Assembly (NCBI GenBank): GCA_003202005.1
Contig: QJJF01000001.1
Location: 1,209,099-1,273,098, forward strand
Direction of reading: 5' to 3'
Length of the DNA: 64,000 bases
Origin: Williamsia faeni
GTDB lineage: Bacteria; Actinomycetota; Actinomycetes; Mycobacteriales; Mycobacteriaceae
The notes below the pieces were generated by a model. The model ran no database searches, was not told the DNA's origin, and saw only the letters and a program-made list of their open reading frames with translations. Of this stretch, positions 1-8,998 are shown one piece after another (the stretch's first letter is position 1; each line of letters begins with the position of its first letter). A program made the position numbers and the translations under genes.

Positions 1-194
1 TTGCCGCCGTCGGCGGCGTGCGAGTTCCAGTCGGGTGCGACGACATGGAAATCCTGATCTGCCACACGTGCCGCCAGCGGCCGCACCGCAGCGCGGGCGT
101 CGGTCTGCATCCCGTGCCAGAGCAACACGGTCTGATCGCGTGGGTCGCCGAATACGTCCGCCGCGCGGCCCGGAGCATATTCGGTGGTCTTCAT
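1..194 (-). CDS. Alpha/beta hydrolase, N-terminal part (cut by window edge)
   Basis: The minus strand reads from an ATG at 194 to the window edge without a stop, giving 64 codons of the N-terminus. The segment LLWHGMQTDARAAV is the usual first beta strand plus oxyanion HG motif of alpha/beta hydrolases, and FHVVAPDWNSHAADGG follows as the next strand and loop. The nucleophile elbow and the rest of the catalytic triad lie outside the window, so the substrate cannot be guessed. The gene is divergent from the SDR at 286, and a perfect palindrome (238-256) lies between them. Confidence 0.7.
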   Translation of the reverse strand, partial: MKTTEYAPGRAADVFGDPRDQTVLLWHGMQTDARAAVRPLAARVADQDFHVVAPDWNSHAADGG

Positions 195-237
195 GTCCCG
201 AGTCTGCCTGACAACCAAGAGAACTGAACTCCGAAAA

Positions 238-256
238 GTCAGAATGATATTCTGAC
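238..256. promoter_or_regulatory. Palindromic operator candidate between divergent genes
   Basis: GTCAGAATGATATTCTGAC is a perfect 8-bp inverted repeat with a 3-bp spacer. It lies 44 bp upstream of the hydrolase start and 29 bp upstream of the SDR start, where a TetR-like or similar dimeric repressor would act on both genes. Its sequence differs from the ACTGTAA-type operator found later in the window. Confidence 0.5.
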
Positions 257-285
257 CGAACCTGAGGCGACTGGTGGGAGTGCAC

Positions 286-1059
286 ATGAATGCTGCGGTA
301 GAAACCCTGACCGGGCGTCGAATCATCGTGACAGGCGGTGCCAGTGGGATGGGTGCCGGACTGGTACGTGCGTTGCCGAAACTCGGTGCGTCGGTGGTGT
401 CGTTGGACAGCGCGGCGGAGGCCGGAAGTGTGGTCGCCGCCGACGCGGGAGTGAAGTTCATCGAATGCGATGTCAGCAACCCGGTCGAGGTGAACGCTTC
501 GGTGGCGGCTGCCGTCGATCATCTCGGCGGTCTCGATGTCCTGGTCCATTCAGCGGGTATTGCTCCGGGCGCGCCCGCCGGTGAATTGCCGATCGAGCAG
601 TGGAACGCCGCGATGGCCGTCAATGCGACGGGCACCTTCCTCATCAACCAGGCCGTGCTCCCCGCGTTGATCGAAGCCGGCGGCGGCCGGATCATCAACT
701 TCGCATCGGCGGCCGGGATCACCGGCTATCCGGGCAAGGCCGCCTATGCCGCATCCAAGGGCGCAGTGGTGGCCTGGACCCGCACGGTTGCACTCGAATG
801 GGCCACCTACGGGATAACGGTCAATGCCATCGCGCCCGCAATCTGGACGCCGATGTATGACCGCACCCGGGCGTCGATGACTCCAGAACAGCTGGTGGCG
901 CACGACGCGAGCATGGCCAAGACGGTTCCGCTCGGTGGCCGGCTCGGTGATATCGACCGTGACCTGGTGCCGGTGGTCGCGTTCCTGGCCGGTCCGGGTT
1001 CAGGCTTCATGACAGGTCAGGTCTATTCGGTGGACGGTGGCAAACTGATGCTGCGCTGA
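286..1059 (+). CDS. SDR family oxidoreductase
   Basis: This 257-residue classical short-chain dehydrogenase should oxidise an alcohol or reduce a ketone with NAD(P). It has the Rossmann motif GGASGMG near the N-terminus, an acidic residue after the second strand (LDSA, suggesting NAD), a Ser (SAAG) and the catalytic YAASK. ATG 286 was chosen because GGGAG precedes it by about 5 bp; a GTG at 274 in frame would add MGVH. The C-terminus (YSVDGG) is typical of the family. It stands alone and is divergent from a hydrolase. Substrate unknown. Confidence 0.85.
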   Translation: MNAAVETLTGRRIIVTGGASGMGAGLVRALPKLGASVVSLDSAAEAGSVVAADAGVKFIECDVSNPVEVNASVAAAVDHLGGLDVLVHSAGIAPGAPAGELPIEQWNAAMAVNATGTFLINQAVLPALIEAGGGRIINFASAAGITGYPGKAAYAASKGAVVAWTRTVALEWATYGITVNAIAPAIWTPMYDRTRASMTPEQLVAHDASMAKTVPLGGRLGDIDRDLVPVVAFLAGPGSGFMTGQVYSVDGGKLMLR

Positions 1060-1100
1060 CCGCCGATCGGTGGTTACGCGACTGACGCCGACCTCGGAGG

Positions 1101-1877
1101 TCAGGTCAGCAGCAGCATGGTGACGTCGACGGCGGCGATGGCGATGGCGCCGTAGAAGGGGGCTCGGCCGGATCGGCGCATCGTTGTCAGTGCGATGACA
1201 ATTACCACGCCCAGGCCGATCCAGAGCCACATCACCTGCGAGTTCGCGACGACAGCGATGGCAGTGGCGCCGATGAGCAGGCCGGCCGCGACGCCCGGAA
1301 TCCGCCGCGCACCCAGCCGGTGAGGAAGTCCCGTGATGCCGGTGGCGGCGTCATCGTCGAGGTCGGGCATCACGTTGAGCAGGTGTGCGCCGACGCCGAG
1401 CAGTCCGCTGACCGCGATCATCCAGGCCGGCGGCAGGTATGTCGGGTCCGCCGTGAGCGTGACGACCAGCGGCAGCGAACCAAATGCGACAAAGTAGGGA
1501 AGCCAGGACAGGTAGGTCGACTTGAGCCCGGCGTTATACGCAAGGGCAGAACCGATGCCGAGCACCAGATGTACCGCCGCGGCGGCCAGGCCGCACGCCA
1601 GTGACGCCACTACGCAGACAACACCGGCGACCGCGACGGCGACCACTGCGGTCGTCGGGCTCAGGTCGCCGGACGCCAGCGGCTTGTCGGTCCGTCCCAC
1701 CTGACGATCCCGCTCTCGGTCGATCAGGTCATTGGTCCAGCCGACGACGAGCTGGCCGCTGAACACGGCGACCATGAGTATGGCAATCGAGCCGACATCC
1801 AGATCTTCGGCGACGCCGACCGCTGCGGTCAGCAGCGTCACCGCAACCGCCGGGATCGTGTGCCCGGCAACCAGCAA
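1101..1877 (-). CDS. UbiA family prenyltransferase
   Basis: This is an integral membrane aromatic prenyltransferase of about 258 residues with some eight or nine hydrophobic segments. Both Asp-rich motifs that bind the Mg-diphosphate are present: NDLIDRERD near residue 50 and DLDDD near residue 170. No ATG lies near the start. The best available start is a TTG at 1877; codons upstream (RSPLKAAVG) look homologous but offer only CTG, so the real start may be slightly earlier and overlap the upstream gene. It is 14 bp downstream of the phosphatase-superfamily gene and probably co-transcribed with it. The acceptor substrate cannot be predicted. Confidence 0.8.
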   Translation of the reverse strand: MLVAGHTIPAVAVTLLTAAVGVAEDLDVGSIAILMVAVFSGQLVVGWTNDLIDRERDRQVGRTDKPLASGDLSPTTAVVAVAVAGVVCVVASLACGLAAAAVHLVLGIGSALAYNAGLKSTYLSWLPYFVAFGSLPLVVTLTADPTYLPPAWMIAVSGLLGVGAHLLNVMPDLDDDAATGITGLPHRLGARRIPGVAAGLLIGATAIAVVANSQVMWLWIGLGVVIVIALTTMRRSGRAPFYGAIAIAAVDVTMLLLT

Positions 1878-1891
1878 TCCGACGGCGGCCT

Positions 1892-3067
1892 TCAGCGGAG
1901 ACCGCGGATCACGATTGCGGGAACGAGTTGTTCGGCACTGTCCCAGGAACCGTGATTGCCGACGAGTGTGGACTCGAGTGGCTCGGCCACCGAGCGGATC
2001 ATCGCGGTATCACCACGGGCAGCGGCCACCACATCACCGATGCGAACGCGGATGTTTCCGCGGACCGACTGTCCGAACCAGCCCGCGTCGATGGCGTCGT
2101 CGCGCCGGAGAACCGTTGCGCGATCGGCGAGCATCGTCTGCCAGGCCTCGTGAACATCTTCTGCCGCACCGTCTTTCGCGTAGACATGCCGGACCCGTGC
2201 TTCGCCGGCGATCGCAGTGGTGCCGGCGGTGAGTTCGTCGTGTAGGTCGATGTCGAACCGGCCGGAAGATGTGTCGACCATGCCGTGATCGCCGGTGATG
2301 ACCAGCACGCGACCCGCCGGGAGTTGCTCGGCGAGCTCTCCGATCATCGCATCGATCAGGCGCAGCTGCTCGCGCCAGGGCTCTGAACCGGGACCGGTGA
2401 GGTGGCCGGCGAGGTCGAGCCCGCCGTAGTATGCGTAGCCGAGTGTTGCTGCCGGCGTGCTCATCTCGGCAAGAATCGAGGCCCGCAGATCATCTAGATG
2501 CTCGGCGGCGACCACTTTGGCGGCACCACGCAAGGCTGCCCGCGACAATCCGGAGTCGAGGTGCAGTCCCGGCACGATCTGCCGCGTGGCGAAACCCTGG
2601 GCATGGCATTTCTCGAAAATTGTTGTGGTGGTCTGGAAGTCCTCGGGGACCACCGTTTTGATGAGGCTGTGATCGTGATTGCCGTGCACACACCAGCGCA
2701 GGGAATTGAGAATCGGCGCTTCCGGGATGAGCCCCCCGGCACCGGCCCGGAATGTGTACCCCAGGATGCCGTGGGTGCCAGACGGGCGTCCGGTGGCCAG
2801 GCTGGTGAGACTGACCGCGGTGGTGGCGGGAAATCCGGCGGCGACGGTCGTGGAGTTGTCCAGGGCGGCGGCATTGAGGTGGGGTGCGTCGTCAGGGTGG
2901 GAGGCAACGAGTTCGGCGCCGAGACCGTCGATCAACAGCAGTGTCGCCGACTGTGCGGGCACCATCTTCAGGTGGTTGTCGAGGTCGGCGGCACCGAGGG
3001 AGGCCGCCATCGATTCGAGGACGGCTGACAACGGCGGCAGGCTATGGCGCGGATCCAGATCACTCAT
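1892..3067 (-). CDS. Alkaline phosphatase superfamily / nucleotide pyrophosphatase-type enzyme
   Basis: This 391-residue protein has the metal-binding pattern of the type I phosphodiesterase/nucleotide pyrophosphatase branch: LLIDGLG with the first metal Asp, the nucleophile region PATTAVSLTSLATG, GDHGM late in the chain, and NHGSWD near the C-terminus. A two-metal phosphodiesterase or phosphatase is therefore expected. No signal peptide is visible, so it is probably cytosolic. ATG 3067 is preferred to the GTG one codon upstream. It lies directly before the UbiA-type gene, and the pair may act on a prenyl or polyprenyl phosphate, which is inference only. Confidence 0.8.
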   Translation of the reverse strand: MSDLDPRHSLPPLSAVLESMAASLGAADLDNHLKMVPAQSATLLLIDGLGAELVASHPDDAPHLNAAALDNSTTVAAGFPATTAVSLTSLATGRPSGTHGILGYTFRAGAGGLIPEAPILNSLRWCVHGNHDHSLIKTVVPEDFQTTTTIFEKCHAQGFATRQIVPGLHLDSGLSRAALRGAAKVVAAEHLDDLRASILAEMSTPAATLGYAYYGGLDLAGHLTGPGSEPWREQLRLIDAMIGELAEQLPAGRVLVITGDHGMVDTSSGRFDIDLHDELTAGTTAIAGEARVRHVYAKDGAAEDVHEAWQTMLADRATVLRRDDAIDAGWFGQSVRGNIRVRIGDVVAAARGDTAMIRSVAEPLESTLVGNHGSWDSAEQLVPAIVIRGLR

Positions 3068-3124
3068 CACCGATGACGCTAACCTGTGGCGTCAACGCGC
3101 AGGGGGGTATGTGGCTGCCGGACG

Positions 3125-3772
3125 TCATGGCGTGGCGGCGACAGTCTTTCGCGGCAGGGAGATCAGGGACGCGACCAGGAAGCACAGCGCACCGACGAAG
3201 GTGCCGCCCTGGCTGAGCAGGGGCTTGATCGCCTCTCCGGAGGTATCCACGTATGCGCCGATCGCGGAGAAACCGAAGGCAATCGAGCCGATGGTGTTCA
3301 AGACGGTCGCCGACCAGCCGGGTGCGTCCGGTTCGTCGCGGCGCCGGTAGATCTCGGTGGCGAACACCGCCAGCGCAGAGCTGACGAGGAAGGCGATCGA
3401 CCCGTAGACATCCGGACGCCAGCTGTAATGGTTCGTGTTGACGATCGAATGCACCACCAGGGCCGCCCCGGTGCTGATGTTGAAGGCGATGGTGCCGAAC
3501 TGTTGCACCGCGGCCGACAGCCATTCGGAGCGGTGGACTTCTCGTCCGGCCCGGACCGATCCGGCAATGGGGTCGGCGGCAGCACGGAACGGTCCGCACA
3601 GCTGGAGCTGGACGAACGCCGCGAACGTGAAAAACCACGAACCGACGAAAAATGAGCTGTTGGCCACCGTCGTCCCGGCCCACTCGGCAAATCCGGGTGC
3701 CGAACCCAGTGCGAAGAGCGCCGACCCGATGGCGAATCCCCAGCATTCGGTGCGCACTGAGTGGCGGATCAC
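3125..3772 (-). CDS. Six-helix membrane protein of unknown function
   Basis: The 215-residue product contains about six hydrophobic segments (roughly residues 10-30, 38-60, 90-110, 122-142, 158-177 and 190-207). These are separated by short charged loops such as RRRDEPDAPG and RAGREVHRSEW. There is no signal peptide, cysteine pair or recognisable catalytic motif. The repeated GSIAF-type segments hint at an internal repeat. It lies upstream of the phosphatase-superfamily gene with a 57-bp gap and could belong to the same transcript. I do not recognise the family and assign no function. Confidence 0.65.
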   Translation of the reverse strand: MIRHSVRTECWGFAIGSALFALGSAPGFAEWAGTTVANSSFFVGSWFFTFAAFVQLQLCGPFRAAADPIAGSVRAGREVHRSEWLSAAVQQFGTIAFNISTGAALVVHSIVNTNHYSWRPDVYGSIAFLVSSALAVFATEIYRRRDEPDAPGWSATVLNTIGSIAFGFSAIGAYVDTSGEAIKPLLSQGGTFVGALCFLVASLISLPRKTVAATP

Positions 3773-3941
3773 GAGTTAGACATTAGCGCCCATCTCCGGA
3801 TCAGGCGTCCTCTGACCACCGAAGATCCTCATTGCAACTTTGATGCAACGGCCCCGCTCGTAGTGTGTGTTTCAGGTCACAAGGGGCCGACCGCTGCGGG
3901 TCGGTCACCGAGAGACATATAAGGCGAAGAGGAGCTCAGAA

Positions 3942-5465
3942 ATGACCGTTTATGCCAATCCCGGAACACCCGGTGCCGTGATGAACTACGAATCACGGTA
4001 CGAGAATTGGATCGGTGGCCAGTGGACGCCGCCGGTCAAGGGACAGTACTTCGAGAACCCGTCACCGGTGAACGGCAAGACCTTCTGTGAGGTCGCCCGA
4101 TCGACGTCTGAAGACATCGACCTTGCTCTCGATGCGGCCCACAAGGCTGCTCCGGGGTGGGGCAAGACCTCGGTCGCCGAGCGTTCCCTGGCCCTGCTCC
4201 GCATCGCGGACCGCATGGAAGAAAACCTCGAGAAGATCGCCGTTGCCGAGGCCTGGGACAACGGTAAGGCTGTTCGCGAGACCCTCGCCGCCGACATTCC
4301 GCTTGCGATCGATCACTTCCGTTACTTCGCCGGCGCGCTGCGCGCCCAGCAGGGTTCGCTCTCGCAGATCGACGAAGACACCGTGGCCTACCACTTCCAT
4401 GAGCCGCTCGGTGTTGTCGGACAGATCATTCCGTGGAACTTCCCGATTCTGATGGCGGTCTGGAAGCTCGCACCCGCACTGGCCGCCGGCAACGCGGTGG
4501 TCCTCAAGCCGGCCGAACAGACACCTGCCTCGATTCTGTTCCTCATGGAGCTGATCAAAGATCTGCTCCCCGCCGGAGTCCTGAACGTTGTCAACGGGTT
4601 TGGCGTCGAGGCCGGCAAGCCGCTGGCATCGAGCAATCGGATCCGCAAGATCGCCTTCACCGGTGAGACCACCACGGGCCGTCTGATCATGCAGTACGCC
4701 TCGGAGAACATCATCCCGGTGACCCTGGAACTGGGCGGCAAGAGCCCCAACATCTTCTTTGCCGATGTGATGGCAGAGGACGACGGCTTCCGCAATCGTG
4801 CGCTCGAGGGGTTCACGATGTTCGCCCTCAACCAGGGTGAGGTGTGCACCTGCCCGAGTCGCGCGCTGATCCAGGAGTCGATCTACGACGACTTCATCGA
4901 CCTCGCGGTGGAGCGGACCAAGAAGATCAAGCAGGGCAACCCGCTCGACACAGACACCATGATGGGTGCGCAGGCGTCGAACGATCAGTTCGAGAAGATC
5001 ACCTCGTACCTCGCGATCGGTAAGGAAGAGGGCGCCAAGGTCCTGACCGGCGGCGAAGCCGTCTCGCTCGATGGCGATCTCGCGGGTGGCTACTACATCC
5101 AGCCGACGATCTTCGCCGGAACCAACCGGATGCGGATCTTCCAGGAAGAGATCTTCGGCCCGGTGTTGTCGGTGACGAAGTTCTCCGATTACGCGGACGC
5201 GATGTCGATCGCCAACGACACGCTCTACGGCCTCGGTGCCGGTGTGTGGACGCGTGACGGCGCCACCGCCTACCGCGCGGGACGTGAAATCCAGGCCGGC
5301 CGGGTGTGGACGAACACCTACCACGACTACCCGGCGCACGCGGCATTCGGTGGCTACAAGCAGTCCGGTATCGGGCGCGAGAACCACCTCATGATGCTCG
5401 AGCACTATCAGCAGACCAAGAACCTGCTGGTGGGTTACGCTCAGGATGCCAAGGGCTTCTTCTGA
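3942..5465 (+). CDS. exaC: NAD-dependent acetaldehyde/aldehyde dehydrogenase (ExaC type)
   Basis: This 507-residue aldehyde dehydrogenase oxidises short aliphatic aldehydes to acids with NAD. Visible motifs are the Rossmann GETTTGR, the Glu of LELGGKSPN and the catalytic Cys in [11 protein letters not shown] near residue 305, with IFGPVLSV further on. The double Cys is typical of the acetaldehyde dehydrogenase II branch used in ethanol oxidation. ATG 3942 follows AGAGGAG at a good distance. The DUF779 gene 53 bp downstream is the classic partner in this operon type, which supports the ExaC assignment. It lacks the ACTGTAA operator and is probably unrelated to the island downstream. Confidence 0.9.
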   Translation: MTVYANPGTPGAVMNYESRYENWIGGQWTPPVKGQYFENPSPVNGKTFCEVARSTSEDIDLALDAAHKAAPGWGKTSVAERSLALLRIADRMEENLEKIAVAEAWDNGKAVRETLAADIPLAIDHFRYFAGALRAQQGSLSQIDEDTVAYHFHEPLGVVGQIIPWNFPILMAVWKLAPALAAGNAVVLKPAEQTPASILFLMELIKDLLPAGVLNVVNGFGVEAGKPLASSNRIRKIAFTGETTTGRLIMQYASENIIPVTLELGGKSPNIFFADVMAEDDGFRNRALEGFTMFALNQGEVCTCPSRALIQESIYDDFIDLAVERTKKIKQGNPLDTDTMMGAQASNDQFEKITSYLAIGKEEGAKVLTGGEAVSLDGDLAGGYYIQPTIFAGTNRMRIFQEEIFGPVLSVTKFSDYADAMSIANDTLYGLGAGVWTRDGATAYRAGREIQAGRVWTNTYHDYPAHAAFGGYKQSGIGRENHLMMLEHYQQTKNLLVGYAQDAKGFF

Positions 5466-5518
5466 TCCAGCTCTATCCTCAAGCGTTACAAGTAATTTCA
5501 TCAAGAAGGTGAACACAG

Positions 5519-5935
5519 ATGACTCCCGCAGACAGAGTCGTCGCAACTGACTCCGCCGTGGAGCTCTTGACCAAGTTGTCGGAGCTCCACGGCGGCCTCA
5601 TGATCCACCAGTCCGGTGGATGTTGTGACGGCAGCGCCCCAATGTGTTACCCGGCAGGCGAATTTCGTGTCGGCAGTCGTGATGTGCTGCTCGGTGAGAT
5701 CGAACTACCTGAACTGTTGCCGGCCGTCCGGGTGTGGATCCAAGGCGACCAATACGAACTGTGGAAGCACACCCAGCTGATCCTGGACGTGGTTCCCGGA
5801 CGTGGCGCCGGGTTCAGTCTCGAAGCGCCGGAAGGTGTTCGTTTCCTCGCTCGCTCCCGGGTTTTCGACGAGGCCGAAAACACCTGGCTCGACGCGTGCC
5901 CGCCGCGTCGGGGCGCGGACGTCACCATCGAATAG
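5519..5935 (+). CDS. DUF779 family protein
   Basis: This 138-residue soluble protein carries the family's Cys-rich motif SGGCCDGSAPMC near residue 30, which probably binds a metal. DUF779 genes usually follow acetaldehyde dehydrogenase genes, as here, but their biochemical role is not established. ATG 5519 has AAGAAGG about 7 bp upstream. The arrangement indicates co-transcription with the dehydrogenase. Confidence 0.88.
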   Translation: MTPADRVVATDSAVELLTKLSELHGGLMIHQSGGCCDGSAPMCYPAGEFRVGSRDVLLGEIELPELLPAVRVWIQGDQYELWKHTQLILDVVPGRGAGFSLEAPEGVRFLARSRVFDEAENTWLDACPPRRGADVTIE

Positions 5936-6090
5936 CAAATCCGACCCCGTCCGCGGGGGCGAGGAGCCAGGCCTCCTTCGGCAGACTGCCTGGTCATGGC
6001 ATATTCTTCCCCCAGCCGTTCATCGCCGTGGTGGACGCCACCGCAGGCCGGCGACCTTGATTCCCGGCTGCGCTGCCCCGGGAAGGAACG

Positions 6091-6483
6091 TTGATAATTG
6101 GTACAGGTCGAGCTGTGACCGCGCCCGGACCGACCAGGTTTCGTACCGCGCTCCGAAGTCTGGGCCCTGTCAGCGCCGCCGGTCAGCCGCGCGAGGTTGT
6201 TCGCGCCAACGACGTGAACCCGTGCAGCCGATTCGGGAAGGCGACGCTGTCGTGGGCAGATCGGCGTCCACCGGTGGTGAGGGCGAGCGACATCATGGCT
6301 GTGAAACCTGCGGTCGCAGCACCGAGCACCCCGGTCGCTGCCCTACTGCCGTTGTTGTCCCAAAGTGGTTGCCATGCAGTCCCTGTCCTGGACGGCGACC
6401 TGATCGTCGGGATCGTCACACAGACCGACCTGATCGCTTCGTTGTCCCGGCAGGCACTGAGATTGGACCCCGAGCTGATCTGA
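6091..6483 (+). pseudogene. CBS-domain protein, probably truncated
   Basis: Codons 65-130 read as a CBS half-pair: VRASDIMAVKPAVAAPSTPV, then CHAVPVLDGDLIVGIVTQTDL. This matches the C-terminal CBS repeat that often follows HPP-type membrane domains. The preceding 60 or so residues have no recognisable fold, there is no convincing ribosome binding site before the TTG at 6091, and a second CBS repeat is missing. I read this as the tail of a decayed regulatory gene, though a small single-CBS protein cannot be excluded. Confidence 0.45.
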
Positions 6484-6495
6484 GCGGCCTGCGGC

Positions 6496-6687
6496 TCACT
6501 CGACGAGTGAGATGGCCTGTCGTGGGCACTGCCGCACGGCTTCCCGGATCCGTGTTTCGTTCTGCGGCGTCACGTCGGGTGACAGCACGTGGAGGTCATC
6601 TCTCGCGTCGAGGTCGAACACCTCCGGGATGAGGCCCGCACAGATACCGTTGCTCTCGCACAGGCCGAAGTCGACCTGGACTCTCAT
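6496..6687 (-). CDS. 3Fe-4S ferredoxin
   Basis: The 63-residue product is a P450-type ferredoxin. CESNGICAG gives the C-x5-C pair of a 3Fe-4S cluster, and the third ligand is in QCPRQAIS near the C-terminus; PEVFDLD is the usual following strand. Its ATG overlaps the P450 stop (ATGA), so the two are translationally coupled and it should pass electrons to that P450. No ferredoxin reductase gene is in the window, so a reductase encoded elsewhere must serve it. Confidence 0.88.
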   Translation of the reverse strand: MRVQVDFGLCESNGICAGLIPEVFDLDARDDLHVLSPDVTPQNETRIREAVRQCPRQAISLVE

Positions 6688-7889
6688 CGGAGAACCCGGA
6701 CAGGTACGTTGCTCCATCCCGCGACGTTCTGCATGGTCACCCGCTTGCAGCCGTCCCAGTCCACCTTGTAGCGGGGCATGAAATCGAGCAGCTTGTCCAG
6801 GGCGATGGCACTTTCCATGCGAGCGAGCGCGGCACCGAGGCAACTGTGGATCCCGTAGCCGAACGCGAGGTTCTGCGCCTCGGTCCGGTCGCGGTCGATG
6901 TCGAACACATCTGGATCGGTGAAGGCCTCGGGGTCGCGATTCGCCGACCCGCCGAGGAGAAACACGGGTTTACCCACCGGAATGGTTACGCCGTGGAGGT
7001 GTACCTCCTGGAGCGAGTAGCGCACGTTGTACTGGGCCGGGGCCTCGTAGCGAAGGAGTTCTTCGACGGCGGCCGGAATCTTGCTGCGATCGGCTAGTAG
7101 CAGCTCCCACTGATCGGGGTTCTGCGCGAAGACAACTGCCGCATTGCCGATCAGCTTTGCCACGGTCTCCGCTCCCGCACCGCCCAACAGCGTTGCGAAA
7201 CTGGCGATCTCGATGTTGTCGAGGCCGGTCATCTCGCCGTCTTCGCGTTCGATCTCGGCACCGACCAGCTTGCTGAGCATGTCGTCCTGCGGATTGTCGC
7301 GCCGCTCCTTGGCGAGGCCGTAGTAGAGCATCGCGGATTCGATGGCAGCCTGCATGCCGGCCTCCGACATTTCCACCTGGCCGGGTTCGCGGTGCAGCAG
7401 TTCATCGATCCACAGCCGCACCTGCTGGCGGTGTTCGGCCGGGACGCCGAGCATCCGGGTGACGACCTCCACCGGGAACAACACCGAGAAGTCCTGGACG
7501 AGGTCGAATCCGTCGGGGTCCACCTGGCCGAGGAAGCGATCGATCTGCACGGAGACCATCGGCTCGAGGGAGCTGATCGCGCGCGGGGTGAACACCTTGC
7601 TCAGCAGCCCGCGCATCTGGCGATGCTCGGGCGGGTCCATCACGATGATCGACTTGTGCTCCGCGATACCACCGGTACGCACCTGGGCCAGGTCCACTCC
7701 GCGCGACGACGAGAAGGTGGCGAAGTCGGTGAGACCCCGCGACACATCCGCGTGACGGCTGAGCGCATAGAAGTCGTATTCCTCGCTGTAGTAGACCGGC
7801 GCCTCTTCTCGCATCCGCCGGTAGACGTCGTACGAGCCGTTGAAGAACTCCTGCGAGAACGGGTCGAATACGAGTTTTGCCTTGGTCAT
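6684..7889 (-). CDS. Cytochrome P450 (first of two)
   Basis: This 401-residue soluble bacterial P450 has the acid-alcohol pair in the I helix (GGAGAETVAK), EELLRYEAP as the ExxR helix, and the haem loop FGYGIHSCLGAALARME with its Cys ligand. It should hydroxylate a hydrophobic substrate using electrons from the coupled ferredoxin. ATG 7889 is fixed by a strong AAGGAGG four bases upstream; residues before it in the same frame show no P450 homology. The operator at 7975-7991 lies 86 bp upstream. The CYP family cannot be assigned by eye. Confidence 0.92.
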   Translation of the reverse strand: MTKAKLVFDPFSQEFFNGSYDVYRRMREEAPVYYSEEYDFYALSRHADVSRGLTDFATFSSSRGVDLAQVRTGGIAEHKSIIVMDPPEHRQMRGLLSKVFTPRAISSLEPMVSVQIDRFLGQVDPDGFDLVQDFSVLFPVEVVTRMLGVPAEHRQQVRLWIDELLHREPGQVEMSEAGMQAAIESAMLYYGLAKERRDNPQDDMLSKLVGAEIEREDGEMTGLDNIEIASFATLLGGAGAETVAKLIGNAAVVFAQNPDQWELLLADRSKIPAAVEELLRYEAPAQYNVRYSLQEVHLHGVTIPVGKPVFLLGGSANRDPEAFTDPDVFDIDRDRTEAQNLAFGYGIHSCLGAALARMESAIALDKLLDFMPRYKVDWDGCKRVTMQNVAGWSNVPVRVLR

Positions 7890-7974
7890 GCATCCTCCTT
7901 GGGGCACGAAGCGATCGGCCAACCACCTGGTCACTTCGGCAAAATTTCCGGCCGACTCACCCACCATACCGGTT

Positions 7975-7991
7975 ACCGTAAGCCATACTAT
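7975..7991. promoter_or_regulatory. Island operator copy 1 (upstream of P450/ferredoxin)
   Basis: ACCGTAA-GCC-ATACTAT matches the 17-bp palindrome ACTGTAA-N3-TTACAGT at 6 of 7 left-arm and 4 of 7 right-arm positions. It lies between the divergent P450 (start 7889) and SDR (start 8162). The same right arm, ATACTAT, recurs in copy 3. Confidence 0.5.
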
Positions 7992-8113
7992 AGGTAACTC
8001 CCCTCCGTCGCGAGTCGGATATCGCCGGATTGGGGATCCCGGGGCCCGACGGGCATCGAATCGTCTGGAGGAGTGCAGCCGAGGGGGTGTTGCCCGGGTC
8101 ACAGGATGAGGTT

Positions 8114-8130
8114 ACAGTTGTGCTTACAGT
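8114..8130. promoter_or_regulatory. Island operator copy 2 (upstream of SDR/P450 operon)
   Basis: ACAGTTG-TGC-TTACAGT has a perfect right arm and a weaker left arm. A second, overlapping TTACAGT (8112-8118) makes a 12-bp-phased direct repeat. The site ends 31 bp before the SDR ATG, a position where a bound repressor would block transcription. Confidence 0.55.
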
Positions 8131-8161
8131 GAATGCTTCGAGCGATGGGATTCTGACAAAC

Positions 8162-8947
8162 ATGGGTACTGGGCAGCGGAGAGTCATCGTCGTCGGCGCC
8201 GGATCGGGGATCGGCGCGGCCACCGCGGCCCATTTCCATGCGCGCGGGGATTACGTTCTCGCAGTGGATGTCAGACCGAACGAAACCCCGGCGTCGAAAC
8301 ACCTGCAGGTTGATCTGCGCGAGCCCGAGGCGATCACGGCGCTGCTGACCGAGATCGGTCCGGGCTGGGATCTCCTCGCGCATGTGGCAGGAGTCCCGGG
8401 GACCGCGCCGGCGAACGACGTCTTGCTGGTCAACTACCTGGGAATGCGGTTGATGACCGAGGGCATCCTGCCGCTGATGAACCACGGGGGTGCGATTGTC
8501 GCTGTCGCCTCTGTTGCCGCCCTCGGATGGGAGCAACGGGCCGGCGACCTCGCCGGGCTGCTCGATGCCACCGATCCCGAGGCAGTGGTGACCTGGCAGG
8601 CGGGTCAGGACCCGGCCTATCCGGTGTACAGCACGTCGAAGCAGGCGCTGATCCTGTTCGCCAAACGCATTGCGGGCCCGGCCTGGACGAAATACGGGGT
8701 CCGGGTCAATACGGTGAGCCCCGGTCCGACGGACACCCCGATCCTGGTCGACTTCGAGGCGTCGATGGGCAAGGACGCGCTCGACATGGCCAAGGCCGCG
8801 GTGGGCAGACATGCCCGGGTGGACGACGTCGTCCCGGTCATCTCTTTCCTCGGGTCGCCGGATGCCGGCTGGATCAACGGGCAAGACCTCCACGTCGACG
8901 GCGGGTTCCTGTCATCGCTCACCTCGGGTACCCCGATCCAGCTGTAG
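8162..8947 (+). CDS. SDR family oxidoreductase (3-alpha-HSD/carbonyl reductase-like)
   Basis: This 261-residue short-chain dehydrogenase has VGAGSGIG as nucleotide loop, an Asp after the second strand (AVDVRP, NAD preference), and a catalytic YSTSK. Before the Tyr it carries an insertion of about 30 residues (AGDLAGLLDATDP and on), as in 3-alpha-hydroxysteroid dehydrogenase/carbonyl reductase and coniferyl-alcohol dehydrogenase relatives. ATG 8162 gives the normal family N-terminus. It leads a six-gene plus-strand operon with a P450, crotonases, an F420-type oxidoreductase and a thioesterase, so it probably oxidises a hydroxylated intermediate. The family does not fix the substrate. Confidence 0.87.
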   Translation: MGTGQRRVIVVGAGSGIGAATAAHFHARGDYVLAVDVRPNETPASKHLQVDLREPEAITALLTEIGPGWDLLAHVAGVPGTAPANDVLLVNYLGMRLMTEGILPLMNHGGAIVAVASVAALGWEQRAGDLAGLLDATDPEAVVTWQAGQDPAYPVYSTSKQALILFAKRIAGPAWTKYGVRVNTVSPGPTDTPILVDFEASMGKDALDMAKAAVGRHARVDDVVPVISFLGSPDAGWINGQDLHVDGGFLSSLTSGTPIQL

Positions 8948-8998
8948 GCGAACCCGGTTCGGTAGCGGCAGACCAACACATCACCCCAGAGGAAATCC

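Noticed and set aside
4062-5546. A 494-codon minus-strand open frame opposite the aldehyde dehydrogenase
   Set aside because: No recognisable domain, while the plus strand carries a full catalytic aldehyde dehydrogenase.
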